Counted from the stretch's first letter, positions 51,240 to 60,620 are shown. The stretch: DNA of 64,000 bases from Chryseotalea sp. WA131a (GCA_025370075.1 CP073016.1:744001-808000); one strand, 5' to 3'. Made by a program: numbers and translations. Notes: generated by a model not told the origin, from the sequence alone.

Positions 51240-54200
51240 ATGATCAAAATTTATGTTGCATGCGTGGCGTTGGCGCTTAGCGGCCTGCCTGCCAAGCTAT
51301 ATTCGCAAGAGTTACTGACTCAGCAAAAAGAAGAGCATTTTTACAAGAAGGGGATTGAACTGATGGACCGAAGTCAGTTTGGGGCCGCGCTTGAAAATTT
51401 TTCGGAGTATATTTCATTGCATCCGGCCAGCGATATAAAAACAATTGACGCTGAGTATTATGTGGCCTTTTGTGCACTCAATCTGTTTCACACCGATGCC
51501 GAAAAATTGTTTAGCAACTTTATTGTTAAACACCCAGCACATCCCAAAGCCGTGCTGGCCAATTTCGATCTGGCCAATTTCTTCTACAATGAAAAGAACT
51601 ATAAAAAATCAGCTATCTATTTTGGAAAAGTTGGTTTTTCTGAAATGACGGCTGAACAACAAAATACGGGGAGATTTCGCTGGGGCTATAGTTTGTTTAC
51701 GCAGAAGTTATTGAAAGAATCTCTTGAGCAATTCAATGCCATCAAATCACAGGGCGGACAATATGGGCCTGCCGCGAGTTACTATGCTGGTTTTGTGGAA
51801 TATGGCCAAGCGGATTTCGACAATTCGTTAACAGATTTAAAACGAGCGGAGAAGAATGAATCCTACGCCAAAGTGGTTCCTTACCTCATCGTCAATGTCT
51901 ATTATAAAAAGAAAAGTTATGATGAACTCTTGGCTTATACTGCTGCACTTAAATCAACGGAAGGACTAACGAATGGAGATGAGATTGCCCTGCTTTCCGC
52001 GGAAGCGTATTACAAAAAGAAGGATTATAAGAATGCCCTGGAAGGTTATAACCAGTATTTAAAGGGCAAAGAAGAGACTGCCGACAAAGGCGTATTGCTG
52101 CGGGCGGGTTATGCTGCCTTTGTATTGAATCAAGATACACAAGCCATTACCTATCTCAAGAAATCCTTCACCGGCAAAGATTCGGTTGGGTGTTATTCCG
52201 CTTATTATTTGGGTTCATTATATCTCAAGCAAAACCAAAAGCCGATGGCGCTGGCCAGTTTTGATATTGCCAGAAAGTACTTTTCGGATAAACAATTGGT
52301 AGAAGAATCATCGTTTATGTACGCCAAGGTATCCTACGATATGGGCCGATCCGATCAAGCCATTGTTGAATTTGAAAAGATGTTGAAAGGATTTCCGGGA
52401 AGTGTGCATATCACCGAAATCAAAGAGTTGCTTTCACAAGCGTATGTGAATGCCAACAATTTTAACAAAGCGATTGAATACATTGAATCGCTGCCAACCC
52501 GAAGCGTAGCGGTGGAGCGTGCTTATCAAAAGGCCACTATGCTAAAGGGCTTGGATCTGTTTAACAAAGAAGATTATTTGCAGGCGGGTGAATTTTTTGA
52601 GCGATCGCTGAAGTACCCGGTCGATCTGGATTATGTGGCCGAAGCAAGTTTTTGGAATGGCGAAGCACTATCGATCAATAAAAAATACAACGAGGCATCT
52701 GCATCGTATTTGCGGATTGTAGAATTGGACGGGTTTAAGAACGTTGACCTTCTGATGAAAGTACGATATGGACTCGGCTATTGTTTTTATAATCTCGAGC
52801 AGTACGATAAAGCACTTTTCAACTTCAAGGAGTTCGTCAATAAATCCCCGAAAGGGCAGCCTAATTTAGCAGATGGTGCGTTGCGCCTGGCCGATTGTTA
52901 CTATGTTTCAAAAGCTTACAACGAGGCGCTTACCAATTATCGAAAGGCCATTGGATTCAATTCTTCTGATAATGATTATGCGCATTTGCAGGTTGGTATT
53001 ATATTAGGAATCCAACAACAATATGCCGAAGCTTCGAATGAGCTAACGTTGGTCATCAAAAATTATCCACAATCAAGTTTAATAGATGAGGCTTATTTTC
53101 AACGCTCGCAATTGGATTTTGAGCAAGGCAAGTATGCTACTGCGGTGGAAGGGTATTCTAAATTGATTGCATCGTACCCAACCTCTAAGTTTACGCCTTA
53201 TGCCTACACGCGCAGAGCGGCATCGTATTTTAATTTAAAAGATTATAATAAAACATCGGACGACTACATCAGTGCGATTAAAAATTATCCAAATCACCCT
53301 GCTGCCAAAGATGTGTTGTTGCCTTTGCAAGAGTCACTAAACTTGGCAGGTCGCTCGGCAGAGTTTGATCAAAACTTCGAGTTGGTAAAGAAGGCCAGCC
53401 CCGATGCGAAAGGAATTGAATCGGTAGAGTTTGAGACGGCCAAGAATTTATACTTCAATGAAGATTACAGCAAAGCCATTGTTAGGTTTGGTGCATACAT
53501 TAGCAATTATCCGCAAAGCCCACGGCTGGCCGATGCAAAATATTATCAAGCTGAATCGTATTACCGAACCAAAGAATTGGCCAAGGCGCTAGCGATTTAT
53601 ACCGATCTTTCACCCGATCAATCGTTTCCATTTGCCAATCGGGTAACGGGTCGCATGGCCGATATTGAGTTTAAGCAAGCCAAGTATGAGTTGGCCATTC
53701 CGCATTTTCAAAAATTGGCACGTGTAGCCGCTAACAAAAAAGAACAGTACAGTGCTTGGAACGGGTTAATGGAGTCGCATTATCATTTAGCGCAGTATGA
53801 TTCTTCAAAAAAGTATGCCGAATCGATTTTGGAAAAGGGAAGTGTAAATGCAGGGTCCTCAAACAAAGCGGTTTTATTCTTGGGCAAGATTGCCAAGGCC
53901 AAAGGGGATTTTGAATCAGCCAAAGATGAGTTTATCAATACGATAAACTCTGCGCAAGATGAATATGGTGCGGAGGCCAAGTATGAGTTGGGCGACATTT
54001 TCTATCAAACCAAAGATTACAAGCAATGCTATGCCACGCTGGTAAGTTTAAATACAGACTTTGCTTCCTACACCGATTGGGTTGGCAAATCGTATTTGCT
54101 GTTGGCGGATAATTACTTGGCACAAGGCGATTCGTTTAATGCGAAGGCTGCCCTAAATTCACTCATTAGCAGCTTTCCACAAGAGAATGTAAAGGCACAA

Positions 54201-54287
54201 GCCCGCGAAAAATTGAATAAGATAGAAGCCGCAGAAATCAAAAGGACACAATCATTAAAAGCAGATTCACTCGATGATGGCAATTAA
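51240..54287 (+). CDS. Giant periplasmic TPR protein
   Basis: 1015 aa. Signal peptide IYVACVALALSGLPAKLYSQ, then more than 20 TPR units over the whole length (for example FYKKGIELMDRSQFGAALENF; YATAVEGYSKLIASYPTSKF; KALAIYTDLSPDQSFPFANR). It likely acts as a periplasmic scaffold. I choose ATG 51240 (MIKIYVACV), which starts the signal; in-frame ATGs at 51174 and an alternative start at 51099 are upstream. The next gene, an outer-membrane barrel, begins inside its last codons (54274). The coupling suggests the two proteins work together at the envelope. Confidence 0.88.
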   Translation: MIKIYVACVALALSGLPAKLYSQELLTQQKEEHFYKKGIELMDRSQFGAALENFSEYISLHPASDIKTIDAEYYVAFCALNLFHTDAEKLFSNFIVKHPAHPKAVLANFDLANFFYNEKNYKKSAIYFGKVGFSEMTAEQQNTGRFRWGYSLFTQKLLKESLEQFNAIKSQGGQYGPAASYYAGFVEYGQADFDNSLTDLKRAEKNESYAKVVPYLIVNVYYKKKSYDELLAYTAALKSTEGLTNGDEIALLSAEAYYKKKDYKNALEGYNQYLKGKEETADKGVLLRAGYAAFVLNQDTQAITYLKKSFTGKDSVGCYSAYYLGSLYLKQNQKPMALASFDIARKYFSDKQLVEESSFMYAKVSYDMGRSDQAIVEFEKMLKGFPGSVHITEIKELLSQAYVNANNFNKAIEYIESLPTRSVAVERAYQKATMLKGLDLFNKEDYLQAGEFFERSLKYPVDLDYVAEASFWNGEALSINKKYNEASASYLRIVELDGFKNVDLLMKVRYGLGYCFYNLEQYDKALFNFKEFVNKSPKGQPNLADGALRLADCYYVSKAYNEALTNYRKAIGFNSSDNDYAHLQVGIILGIQQQYAEASNELTLVIKNYPQSSLIDEAYFQRSQLDFEQGKYATAVEGYSKLIASYPTSKFTPYAYTRRAASYFNLKDYNKTSDDYISAIKNYPNHPAAKDVLLPLQESLNLAGRSAEFDQNFELVKKASPDAKGIESVEFETAKNLYFNEDYSKAIVRFGAYISNYPQSPRLADAKYYQAESYYRTKELAKALAIYTDLSPDQSFPFANRVTGRMADIEFKQAKYELAIPHFQKLARVAANKKEQYSAWNGLMESHYHLAQYDSSKKYAESILEKGSVNAGSSNKAVLFLGKIAKAKGDFESAKDEFINTINSAQDEYGAEAKYELGDIFYQTKDYKQCYATLVSLNTDFASYTDWVGKSYLLLADNYLAQGDSFNAKAALNSLISSFPQENVKAQAREKLNKIEAAEIKRTQSLKADSLDDGN

Positions 54288-56013
54288 TAAAATAGGCATA
54301 GGGTATAATAGGGCATTGGGCATTAGGCATTGGGGGTTTTCGGCAAAAGGACTGCCTACTGCCTACTGCCTATTGGCTACTTTTTTTCTACTGCTATCAT
54401 TTGCAACAATCGCCCAAGACCAAGGAGAAATCCAAAAAGTAGAATACGAGATTGTAAAGTATCGTGAAATAAAATTACCGCAGGCCAACCGCAATTTTGG
54501 TAAAGTGCCGCCTCGCCCGGCTGAGCCAATTAAACCAGAGATTGTTTATAATTTTAAGAACCTTTCATTTAGCACACCGGATTATAATCCGGCTGTTCGC
54601 CCGATGAAACTCAAGGCAGAGCCTATCTCCAAAATCTACGGCAACTACATCAGTGCCGGTTTCGGAAATTATGTATCTCCTTATTTGGAAGCCTACCTCA
54701 CCAACAAGCGAGACAAGAATAAATTCTATGGGTTAAAATTGTTCCACCATAGTTTTGGTAGTGGCCCAATAGGTGAGGGTAATTCAGCCAGTGGTCGAAC
54801 ACAACTAAAGGCTTTTGGCAAAATCATGACCTCCAACATATCGGCTGGTGGTTTTTTAGCTTTTGAAAATCAATCAAACAAATTTTATGGCACCGTGCCC
54901 TCGGTTTACACAGGCAATGCCGCCCAGCAGAGCTACTCAACGTTTAGTTTGGGTGCCGATATTGCCAACGCCAATAAATCAGATTTTAATTACGGATTGA
55001 AAGGCGGCTTTAGTTATTTGAAAGATAATTTTAGCTCCTCGGAAAATGAAATAAGTCTCAACTTTACAAGTAATTACAATATTAATGAAGGCAAAAAGAT
55101 AATTGTAGATGCCGATTATTTTTTGATGCATCGAAAAGGAGAAAATGTGGTTTCCAGAGTGCGCCATGTTTTTAAAATTAAACCATCGTATCGCTTTTCG
55201 CCAATCGAAAACCTAGACCTATCTATTGGGTTTAATACCGCTTTTGAAAACGATACGCTCGGCACCGAAAAATCATTTCGTTTCTATCCAAACGTGCAAG
55301 CCAACTACACACTTTCAGAAGGGGTTCAAGTATATGGAGCACTCACTGGAGACATCGATCGGGTTTCGTTGCATTCGCTTTCGCGAGAAAACACCTGGAT
55401 CAATGAAAATGTTGGCCTGAATAACACCAATCGCTCTATTGAATTGTTGGGTGGCCTTCAAGGAAAATTTTCAGGTAAGTTGGCTTATCACGCGGGGTTA
55501 TCCATTTCAAATTTAAAGAACTTGTACTTTTATCAAAATGACTTCGTCAATCCAGAAAAGTTCGATGTGGTTTATGATGAAGGGAACGTAAAACGAACCA
55601 ATCTTTTTGGTGAGTTGGGGTACTCATCAGCACGATCAGTCAAATTAGTTTTGCGTGCAGATTATTTTGGGTATTCCACAGACAAAGTTATCACGGCCTT
55701 TCATCGCCCAACCTACCGAGTAAGTTTTAATTCTACATTCAATCTCTATAACAAATTGGTTTTTGATATTAATATGATTGGCCAAGGCGGCATGAAGGGG
55801 CTAGGGTACGAACCACCTCTATCTTCTATTGCTCGCAGTGTGGTAGATATTCCTTCGGCTTTTGATTTAAATGCGAAAGCCACTTATTTAGTATCAAATC
55901 AGTTTTCGGCCTTTGCGTCTTTTAACAATATTTTAAACAACAATTACCAACTGTATCTGTACTATCCTGCACGCGGGTTTCAGGCCATGGTAGGTGCCAG
56001 TTTAAGTTTTTAG
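54274..56013 (+). CDS. Outer-membrane beta-barrel (TonB-receptor-like) partner of the TPR protein
   Basis: 579 aa. After the signal (CLLATFFLLLSFATIAQDQ) a basic/Pro-rich plug-like region (ANRNFGKVPPRPAEPIKPE) leads to a barrel of alternating strands ending ...GFQAMVGASLSF with terminal Phe. It lacks a clear TonB plug domain. The N-terminal 25 residues (ALGIRHWGFSAKGLPTAYCL) are encoded by a dispersed word-like repeat (54296-54385), so the signal peptide has been partly built from repeat DNA. The start overlaps the TPR gene stop by 14 nt. ATG at 54277 is an equal alternative. Confidence 0.82.
   Translation: MMAINKIGIGYNRALGIRHWGFSAKGLPTAYCLLATFFLLLSFATIAQDQGEIQKVEYEIVKYREIKLPQANRNFGKVPPRPAEPIKPEIVYNFKNLSFSTPDYNPAVRPMKLKAEPISKIYGNYISAGFGNYVSPYLEAYLTNKRDKNKFYGLKLFHHSFGSGPIGEGNSASGRTQLKAFGKIMTSNISAGGFLAFENQSNKFYGTVPSVYTGNAAQQSYSTFSLGADIANANKSDFNYGLKGGFSYLKDNFSSSENEISLNFTSNYNINEGKKIIVDADYFLMHRKGENVVSRVRHVFKIKPSYRFSPIENLDLSIGFNTAFENDTLGTEKSFRFYPNVQANYTLSEGVQVYGALTGDIDRVSLHSLSRENTWINENVGLNNTNRSIELLGGLQGKFSGKLAYHAGLSISNLKNLYFYQNDFVNPEKFDVVYDEGNVKRTNLFGELGYSSARSVKLVLRADYFGYSTDKVITAFHRPTYRVSFNSTFNLYNKLVFDINMIGQGGMKGLGYEPPLSSIARSVVDIPSAFDLNAKATYLVSNQFSAFASFNNILNNNYQLYLYYPARGFQAMVGASLSF
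54296..54385. repeat. Word-like repeat inside a signal-peptide coding region
   Basis: Units GGGCATTGGGCATTAGGCAT, then TGGGGGTTTTCGGC, and CTGCCTACTGCCTACTGCCT. The encoded residues are LGIRHWGFSAKGLPTAYCL. Similar text recurs between genes elsewhere in the window. Confidence 0.75.
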
Positions 56014-56075
56014 GTAGCATATTTAAAAGAAATTGCGTTATTTGTAAGTAATAATAGCTCTAACTACCCAAATCT

Positions 56076-56810
56076 ATGGCCTTTAAAGAACAAGATGATC
56101 TAAATATAGAAAAGCAGAACGAAGACAATTTCGGTTTGCCTGATCTTGATTATAAACCATTGACCCCGTTGGACGAAACCAAGCCGCCCGCTGTCGAGGA
56201 ATCGTCAGCGTTAACTGAATTTACAGAAGCTGCCTCAACAGAAGAAATTGAATCAACCATATCGCAAAAAGAGCCGAACCAAACTCACTATTCGGCAGCA
56301 GTCGAGGAACCAAAATCAAAAGCACCCCTTGTTATTGGTATTATTATCGTTTTGATTTTTTCCTTAGCGGTATATTTAACTTATCACTACGTAATCAAAC
56401 CAAACAACGCAGAAAAGGATCGGATTGAGCAACTGGCCAAGCAAGAGAAAGATCTAAAAATAAAAGAGGAAGCGGCCAGGTTAGCACAAGAAGAGGAAGA
56501 GCGAAGAAAGCGAGAGGCAGAAGAAGCGGCAGCCAAAGCAACGCCAGCCGAAGGTGCAGTGGAATCATTGACAGCACCTACTGGCCGCTACTATGTAGTG
56601 GTGGCCAGCGCAGTGGATGCCGACTTGGTAATGGATTATGCCAAGAAGTTGAGTGCCAAGGGAGTGGGTAGTAAAATCATTCCACCTTTTGGAAAATGGA
56701 AATTCAACCGCATTGCCATTTCTGATCATGACACTTTTGCCGAGGGGCAAATAGCGGCAGATGCGGCCAAGGCAGAATATGGAAGTGCCGTGTGGGTAAT
56801 TAAGTATTAA
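56076..56810 (+). CDS. SPOR-domain membrane protein
   Basis: 244 aa. Cytoplasmic acidic N-terminus (about 1-85), one helix (PLVIGIIIVLIFSLAVYLTYHYV) near 87-109, a charged coiled coil (QEKDLKIKEEAARLAQEEEE) and a C-terminal SPOR fold: GRYYVVVASAVDADLVMDYA to YGSAVWVIKY. SPOR domains bind denuded peptidoglycan, often at division sites. The neighbour is the ExbB/ExbD/TonB module, starting 140 nt downstream, so a link to envelope constriction or outer-membrane energisation is likely. Confidence 0.92.
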   Translation: MAFKEQDDLNIEKQNEDNFGLPDLDYKPLTPLDETKPPAVEESSALTEFTEAASTEEIESTISQKEPNQTHYSAAVEEPKSKAPLVIGIIIVLIFSLAVYLTYHYVIKPNNAEKDRIEQLAKQEKDLKIKEEAARLAQEEEERRKREAEEAAAKATPAEGAVESLTAPTGRYYVVVASAVDADLVMDYAKKLSAKGVGSKIIPPFGKWKFNRIAISDHDTFAEGQIAADAAKAEYGSAVWVIKY

Positions 56811-56949
56811 TTGATTTTTTGCGTCTAGGCTGATAATTGTTTTATAGGCTCAGCGTTGATTGATACGTTATGATGATGTTGACAAAACGACTTCGTATTT
56901 GTATCAATCGGCCATAAGATTTCTTTATTTTTTTTTAAACTGTCTACAC

Positions 56950-57612
56950 ATGTTGTTAGCACAAATTGTAAACACCCCACAAACCACTGATACCGCCATT
57001 TCCGTTTGGGATTTGACATTGGCGGGAGGACCATTGATGATACCCATTGCACTGTCATCGTTGGTAGCTATTTACATTTTTGTTGAGCGCGTACTGACCA
57101 TCAATCGTGCCAATGAAAGCCCGGATGCCTTTATGGGAAAAATCAAAGAACTGGTATTGAAAGGCGATATCAATTCTGCCAAGATGGTGTGCTCGCAACA
57201 CGATACACCCGTGGCACGGATGATTGAAAAGGGTGTAGCCCGGATTGGTAGCCCATTAAAGAACATTGAAGCCTCTATCGAGAATGTGGCTAAAATTGAA
57301 TTGTTCAAATTAGAGAAGAATCTTTCGGTATTGGCAACGGTAGCGGGTGCTGCCCCAATGATGGGTTTCTTAGGCACGGTGATCGGCATGGTGCAAGCGT
57401 TTATATCCATCGCACAAGAAGAAGGCTCTGTTAGTCCTAAGTTGTTAGCTGATGGAATTTATACGGCCATGATTACCACTGTGGCGGGTTTGGTGGTTGG
57501 TATTATTGCTTACCTCGGGTACAATTACTTGGTTACACGCGTTTCTAAGGTGGTTCATAAAATGGAGTACTCGGCCATTGAGTTTATTGACTTGTTACAA
57601 GAACCGAGATAG
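56950..57612 (+). CDS. ExbB/TolQ family proton channel subunit
   Basis: 220 aa, three membrane helices. The N-terminal helix is PLMIPIALSSLVAIYIFVE, and the conserved pair is GAAPMMGFLGTVIGMVQAF and GIYTAMITTVAGLVVGIIAY. ExbB/TolQ with ExbD/TolR forms the proton-driven motor that energises TonB or Tol. The ATG at 56950 (MLLAQIVNTPQTTD) is chosen over a start 90 nt earlier because it opens the usual short periplasmic N-terminus. First of three genes exbB-exbD-tonB. Confidence 0.92.
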   Translation: MLLAQIVNTPQTTDTAISVWDLTLAGGPLMIPIALSSLVAIYIFVERVLTINRANESPDAFMGKIKELVLKGDINSAKMVCSQHDTPVARMIEKGVARIGSPLKNIEASIENVAKIELFKLEKNLSVLATVAGAAPMMGFLGTVIGMVQAFISIAQEEGSVSPKLLADGIYTAMITTVAGLVVGIIAYLGYNYLVTRVSKVVHKMEYSAIEFIDLLQEPR

Positions 57613-57639
57613 GCACTACGGGGATTGGGACTTAGCAAG

Positions 57640-57684
57640 TATCAAAAATCTTAAATCTTAAATTATACATCATAAATCTAAGAA
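57640..57684. repeat. Word-like repeat between exbB and exbD genes
   Basis: ATCTTAAATCTTAAATTATA then CATCATAAATCTAAG. Same vocabulary as at 5.58 kb, inside an operon rather than between transcription units. Confidence 0.65.
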
Positions 57685-58074
57685 ATGAATTTACAATCAC
57701 GAAATAAAATAGACGCGGCCTTTAGCATGGCTTCCATGACGGATTTGATTTTCTTGTTGTTGATTTTCTTCATGCTCACTTCCTCATTCGTAACTCCATC
57801 TGGTTTGCCAGTCAACTTGCCCACCAGCAAGCCCAGTACCATTGAAGTACAAAAAGTGTCCATCACAGTAACAAAAGATTTGCAATTTTTTGTGAACGAC
57901 AAAAAAGTGACGAAGTCCACTTTGGAGGCTGAGTTGAAAAGTAAATTGGGTGGCCCCAAGGGGGTAGTAGTGCTTCACATTGACGAAAGTGTGCCAACAC
58001 GTGAAATGGTTTTTGTAGCGGGTATTGCTACAGCGTTAGAAGCTAAAGTTTCGATTGCCACCAAACCGAAATAA
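57685..58074 (+). CDS. ExbD/TolR family protein
   Basis: 129 aa. Single N-terminal helix with the conserved Asp: ASMTDLIFLLLIFFMLTSSF, where the Asp at residue 14 is the proton-binding site of ExbD/TolR. A periplasmic ferredoxin-like domain follows (VSITVTKDLQFFVNDKKV...GVVVLHIDESVPTREMV). Stop at 58074, three nt before the tonB-like start, so tight coupling. Pairs with the ExbB-type protein. Confidence 0.92.
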   Translation: MNLQSRNKIDAAFSMASMTDLIFLLLIFFMLTSSFVTPSGLPVNLPTSKPSTIEVQKVSITVTKDLQFFVNDKKVTKSTLEAELKSKLGGPKGVVVLHIDESVPTREMVFVAGIATALEAKVSIATKPK

Positions 58075-58077
58075 GAA

Positions 58078-58914
58078 ATGTCAAAACAGACTGAAAAGAA
58101 AAATAATCGCATTGCCTTCCTTACTTCCGTAGGAATACACAGTGCGTTGTTACTGGCTTTTTTATTTCTGATGGCATGGCGCGCGCCCAATCCACCGATT
58201 CCTGAATATGGTATCGAGATCAATATTGGATTGGATACGGAAGGAGGTGGCGATATTCAACCTGATGACCAACCGGGCACAGAAAATCCTGTTGAGGAAG
58301 TAAAACCAGAGGAAGCGCAGCCGGAAGAAGTTATAAAAGATAAGCAACAACCCGATGAGCAAATTGTATCGAAGGTGGAAAGTCCTGTGGTGGTGAAAGA
58401 AGAAAAGAAAGAGACGGTAAAGGAGAAACCTGTAGAAAAGGTAGCTGAAACAAAACCAAAAGAAACGAAAGAGGTAAAGAAAGAAGTGGCCGAAGCCGCC
58501 AAAGTAGTAGAAACGAAAAAGGGAAAAGATGTACCCAGCCAAGGCGATGATAAAGGAAAGACAGGGGATAAAGGTGATCCTCAAGGAAAGCCAGATGCGA
58601 ATGCTTATTATGGAACTCCTGGTGGTGGAAGAATAGGAAAGGGAATGGATTTAGCTATGTCAGGTTGGACGTGGGCTGAAGAACCAAAAATTCCACAACT
58701 TCCCGATAATGCGGACGGAAGAATTGTCTTTGAAATTGAGTGTGACGAAGACGGAGAGATTGTAAAAATTACCACCGTGGAGCGAGGCCTCAGCCCAAAA
58801 GCAGAGCAATTGCTTAAGGATGAGATTCGGAAAAACTCGCTTGTTCGCACATCGGGTGGCAAAGCCCCTGAGCGATCAAAAGGCAAGGTGGTCTTTTTGC
58901 TCAAGACCAAGTAG
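58078..58914 (+). CDS. TonB/TolA-like energy transducer
   Basis: 278 aa. One N-terminal helix (GIHSALLLAFLFLMAWRA), a long Glu/Lys/Pro/Val-rich span (about 60-170) able to cross the periplasm, a Gly-rich GDDKGKTGDKGDPQGK section and a C-terminal TonB-type fold (GRIVFEIECDEDGEIVKITT... to SKGKVVFLLKTK). The absence of the canonical YP motif leaves TonB or TolA open. Third gene of the motor operon. Its last 14 nt overlap the end of the truncated hsdS on the other strand. Confidence 0.85.
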   Translation: MSKQTEKKNNRIAFLTSVGIHSALLLAFLFLMAWRAPNPPIPEYGIEINIGLDTEGGGDIQPDDQPGTENPVEEVKPEEAQPEEVIKDKQQPDEQIVSKVESPVVVKEEKKETVKEKPVEKVAETKPKETKEVKKEVAEAAKVVETKKGKDVPSQGDDKGKTGDKGDPQGKPDANAYYGTPGGGRIGKGMDLAMSGWTWAEEPKIPQLPDNADGRIVFEIECDEDGEIVKITTVERGLSPKAEQLLKDEIRKNSLVRTSGGKAPERSKGKVVFLLKTK

Positions 58915-59599
58915 CCAAAAAATTGTAATTGCTAAATTTAGTGAGTGTTCTTTTAAAGTAGCAGGTTAGAAAGATTGCTTTACCCTTCGGAAATTTGTGA
59001 GTGGATGAAATGGTGTCAAGTAGCTCTGTCAGGTTGTATTTCTTCCAGCCTTTTGGTAAGCCATTTAGCAATTTTCCGGTTGAGTTAGGATACTTGAAAT
59101 TTACGAACCATTCCCTAAAAATAGCATGCGCCATTGCTTCAAGGGTTTGGTTCATTTGCAGGTTGAGTTCTATTTTGTTGTCTAAACTGGAAAGGATGGA
59201 GGCGATTTGTTTTTGCGATTTCAAATCTGGCAAATTTATTTCCACCTTATTTAGAACCTCTGTTGTTAAACTTGGAACTGCTGAGCCAACATTCATTGAG
59301 GCTAAATTCAAGTTCTTTAATAAGTAGTAAAGAAATTTGCCCGAAGTGCCTTCACTTATTTTCGTGTAGAACATTGTGTCTACAGACCAAAAGGGTTTGT
59401 CAAGATAAAATAGATTGCTCAATGTACCCTTCCTTGGAATTAGTATCGACTCCTTATCATAGATGGCTTTGTCAGCATATCGCATGATTCCACCTGAACC
59501 GAAAACAGGGATGTCGCCATCAGAAAGTAGCTTGTGATCCTTCCCATATTTAATTTCAGCTACTTCGCTAAGCTTATATGTTTTCCAATTCTTAGGCAT
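58901..59599 (-). CDS. hsdS: Truncated type I restriction specificity subunit HsdS
   Basis: 232 aa, about half the usual length. Residues 1-125 form the first target-recognition domain (KLSEVAEIKYGKDHKLLSDG). The central conserved helix region is complete: LDNKIELNLQMNQTLEAMAH near 140-160. The second TRD starts (KGWKKYNLTELLDTISSTHK) but breaks after about 25 residues; the final 20 residues (TCYFKRTLTKFSNYNFLATW) are out of family, and the stop falls inside the end of the convergent tonB gene. Probably 3'-truncated by a deletion or rearrangement at about 58970. A functional half-subunit dimer is possible in principle. Start overlaps dinD by 1 nt. Confidence 0.85.
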   Translation of the reverse strand: MPKNWKTYKLSEVAEIKYGKDHKLLSDGDIPVFGSGGIMRYADKAIYDKESILIPRKGTLSNLFYLDKPFWSVDTMFYTKISEGTSGKFLYYLLKNLNLASMNVGSAVPSLTTEVLNKVEINLPDLKSQKQIASILSSLDNKIELNLQMNQTLEAMAHAIFREWFVNFKYPNSTGKLLNGLPKGWKKYNLTELLDTISSTHKFPKGKAIFLTCYFKRTLTKFSNYNFLATWS

Positions 59600-60447
59600 T
59601 AGTCCTTTTTCTTTTTCAATTTCGGTTTGCCCTTACTTTCAACTTTTTTAATACTATCGGCTACGGGCAGGTTTTCAGGCATTGTGCCTCCAATGTCTTT
59701 AATGGTTTGCCGCACTTTCTTGCCCACTTCATAATGGGTTTGGTTGGCTTTCTGTTTTCCCTTTATGTTTTCTCTGCGTAGTTTCTCTTCGGTTTGCGTA
59801 GCACGGAAAAGGTTAGCGGCCAGTTCGGTGCTGCCCATGTGGTCGAGTATCTGCTGTGATTTTTTCAGGCCTTTTCTTTTGTGAATGCCTTTGGCATCAA
59901 GCCCGCCATACAAACCCATGTAGCCGTGGTTTTGAAAGATGGCATAATCAAGAGAACCCGTTACGCCCGCGTTTTTTGCTGCTGCCGCCAGTTGCGTATT
60001 GTGCTTGGCCATTTCGTTGCGCAGAAATAATCGCTTTTCATCTTCCGTGCTCAGGCGGTTATACTGGTCCATCTGCTGTATTTCGCGCAGGCGGGTTTGC
60101 ACAGCAAAGTACGTTTGCCCCAAGGCCACCACTTCTTTAGAGGGGTCGGCATTTTGTACAATGAGGTAACAGGCGTAGCGCGAGAGTTTTATATTCTCTA
60201 CTCCACGTTGGCCACCCTTACCTATTTCGATCATATCGAGGATATCCTCGAAATGATCTTCTGACTTGTGGCCACTGTTTTTACTGGCCTCTTTGGCTTT
60301 AACAATTACTGGCTGGAAATGCCTGTACTCCGAGTATTCAAGCACTTTGGCCATATCACGGGCTGTCCAATATTCGTTTCCTTTATCATCCACCCTTTTT
60401 ATTTGCTCAAAGAGCGAGGAACCTGGTTTAGATAATTCATTTGCCAT
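59599..60447 (-). CDS. dinD: DNA damage-inducible protein D
   Basis: 282 aa. The N-terminal BRO-like domain reads WTARDMAKVLEYSEYRHFQ; the C-terminal part has YLIVQNADPSKEVVALGQTY and AKNAGVTGSLDYAIFQNHGY, then HYEVGKKVRQTIKDIGGTMP. DinD is LexA-regulated in E. coli and inhibits RecA filament formation. In many genomes dinD sits inside type I restriction loci between hsdM and hsdS, as here. No LexA-like site was recognised in the 173-nt upstream gap, which instead holds two hairpins. Confidence 0.9.
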   Translation of the reverse strand: MANELSKPGSSLFEQIKRVDDKGNEYWTARDMAKVLEYSEYRHFQPVIVKAKEASKNSGHKSEDHFEDILDMIEIGKGGQRGVENIKLSRYACYLIVQNADPSKEVVALGQTYFAVQTRLREIQQMDQYNRLSTEDEKRLFLRNEMAKHNTQLAAAAKNAGVTGSLDYAIFQNHGYMGLYGGLDAKGIHKRKGLKKSQQILDHMGSTELAANLFRATQTEEKLRRENIKGKQKANQTHYEVGKKVRQTIKDIGGTMPENLPVADSIKKVESKGKPKLKKKKD

Positions 60448-60564
60448 GTTCGTGTTTCTGTTTAGTTATCTGCATTGTCAAGAACGTATATAATTCAATA
60501 GGTTTACCATTTTCCAGACATCAGCAAAATGGTTGTAATTGTGCTACTATCGGCTGCACAATTA

Positions 60565-60619
60565 CGCAGGGCGCACCTGCGCAAATCCCTTTGCATTTAC
60601 GCAACCACTGGCTGCGTAA
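60565..60619. other. Two hairpins between hsdM and dinD
   Basis: CGCAGG-5-CCTGCG (60565-60581) and TTACGCA-9-TGCGTAA (60597-60619). The second stem carries the same ATTACGC word found in the first. They lie between the hsdM stop and the dinD start, on the hsdM side. Confidence 0.55.
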
Positions 60620-60620
60620 T

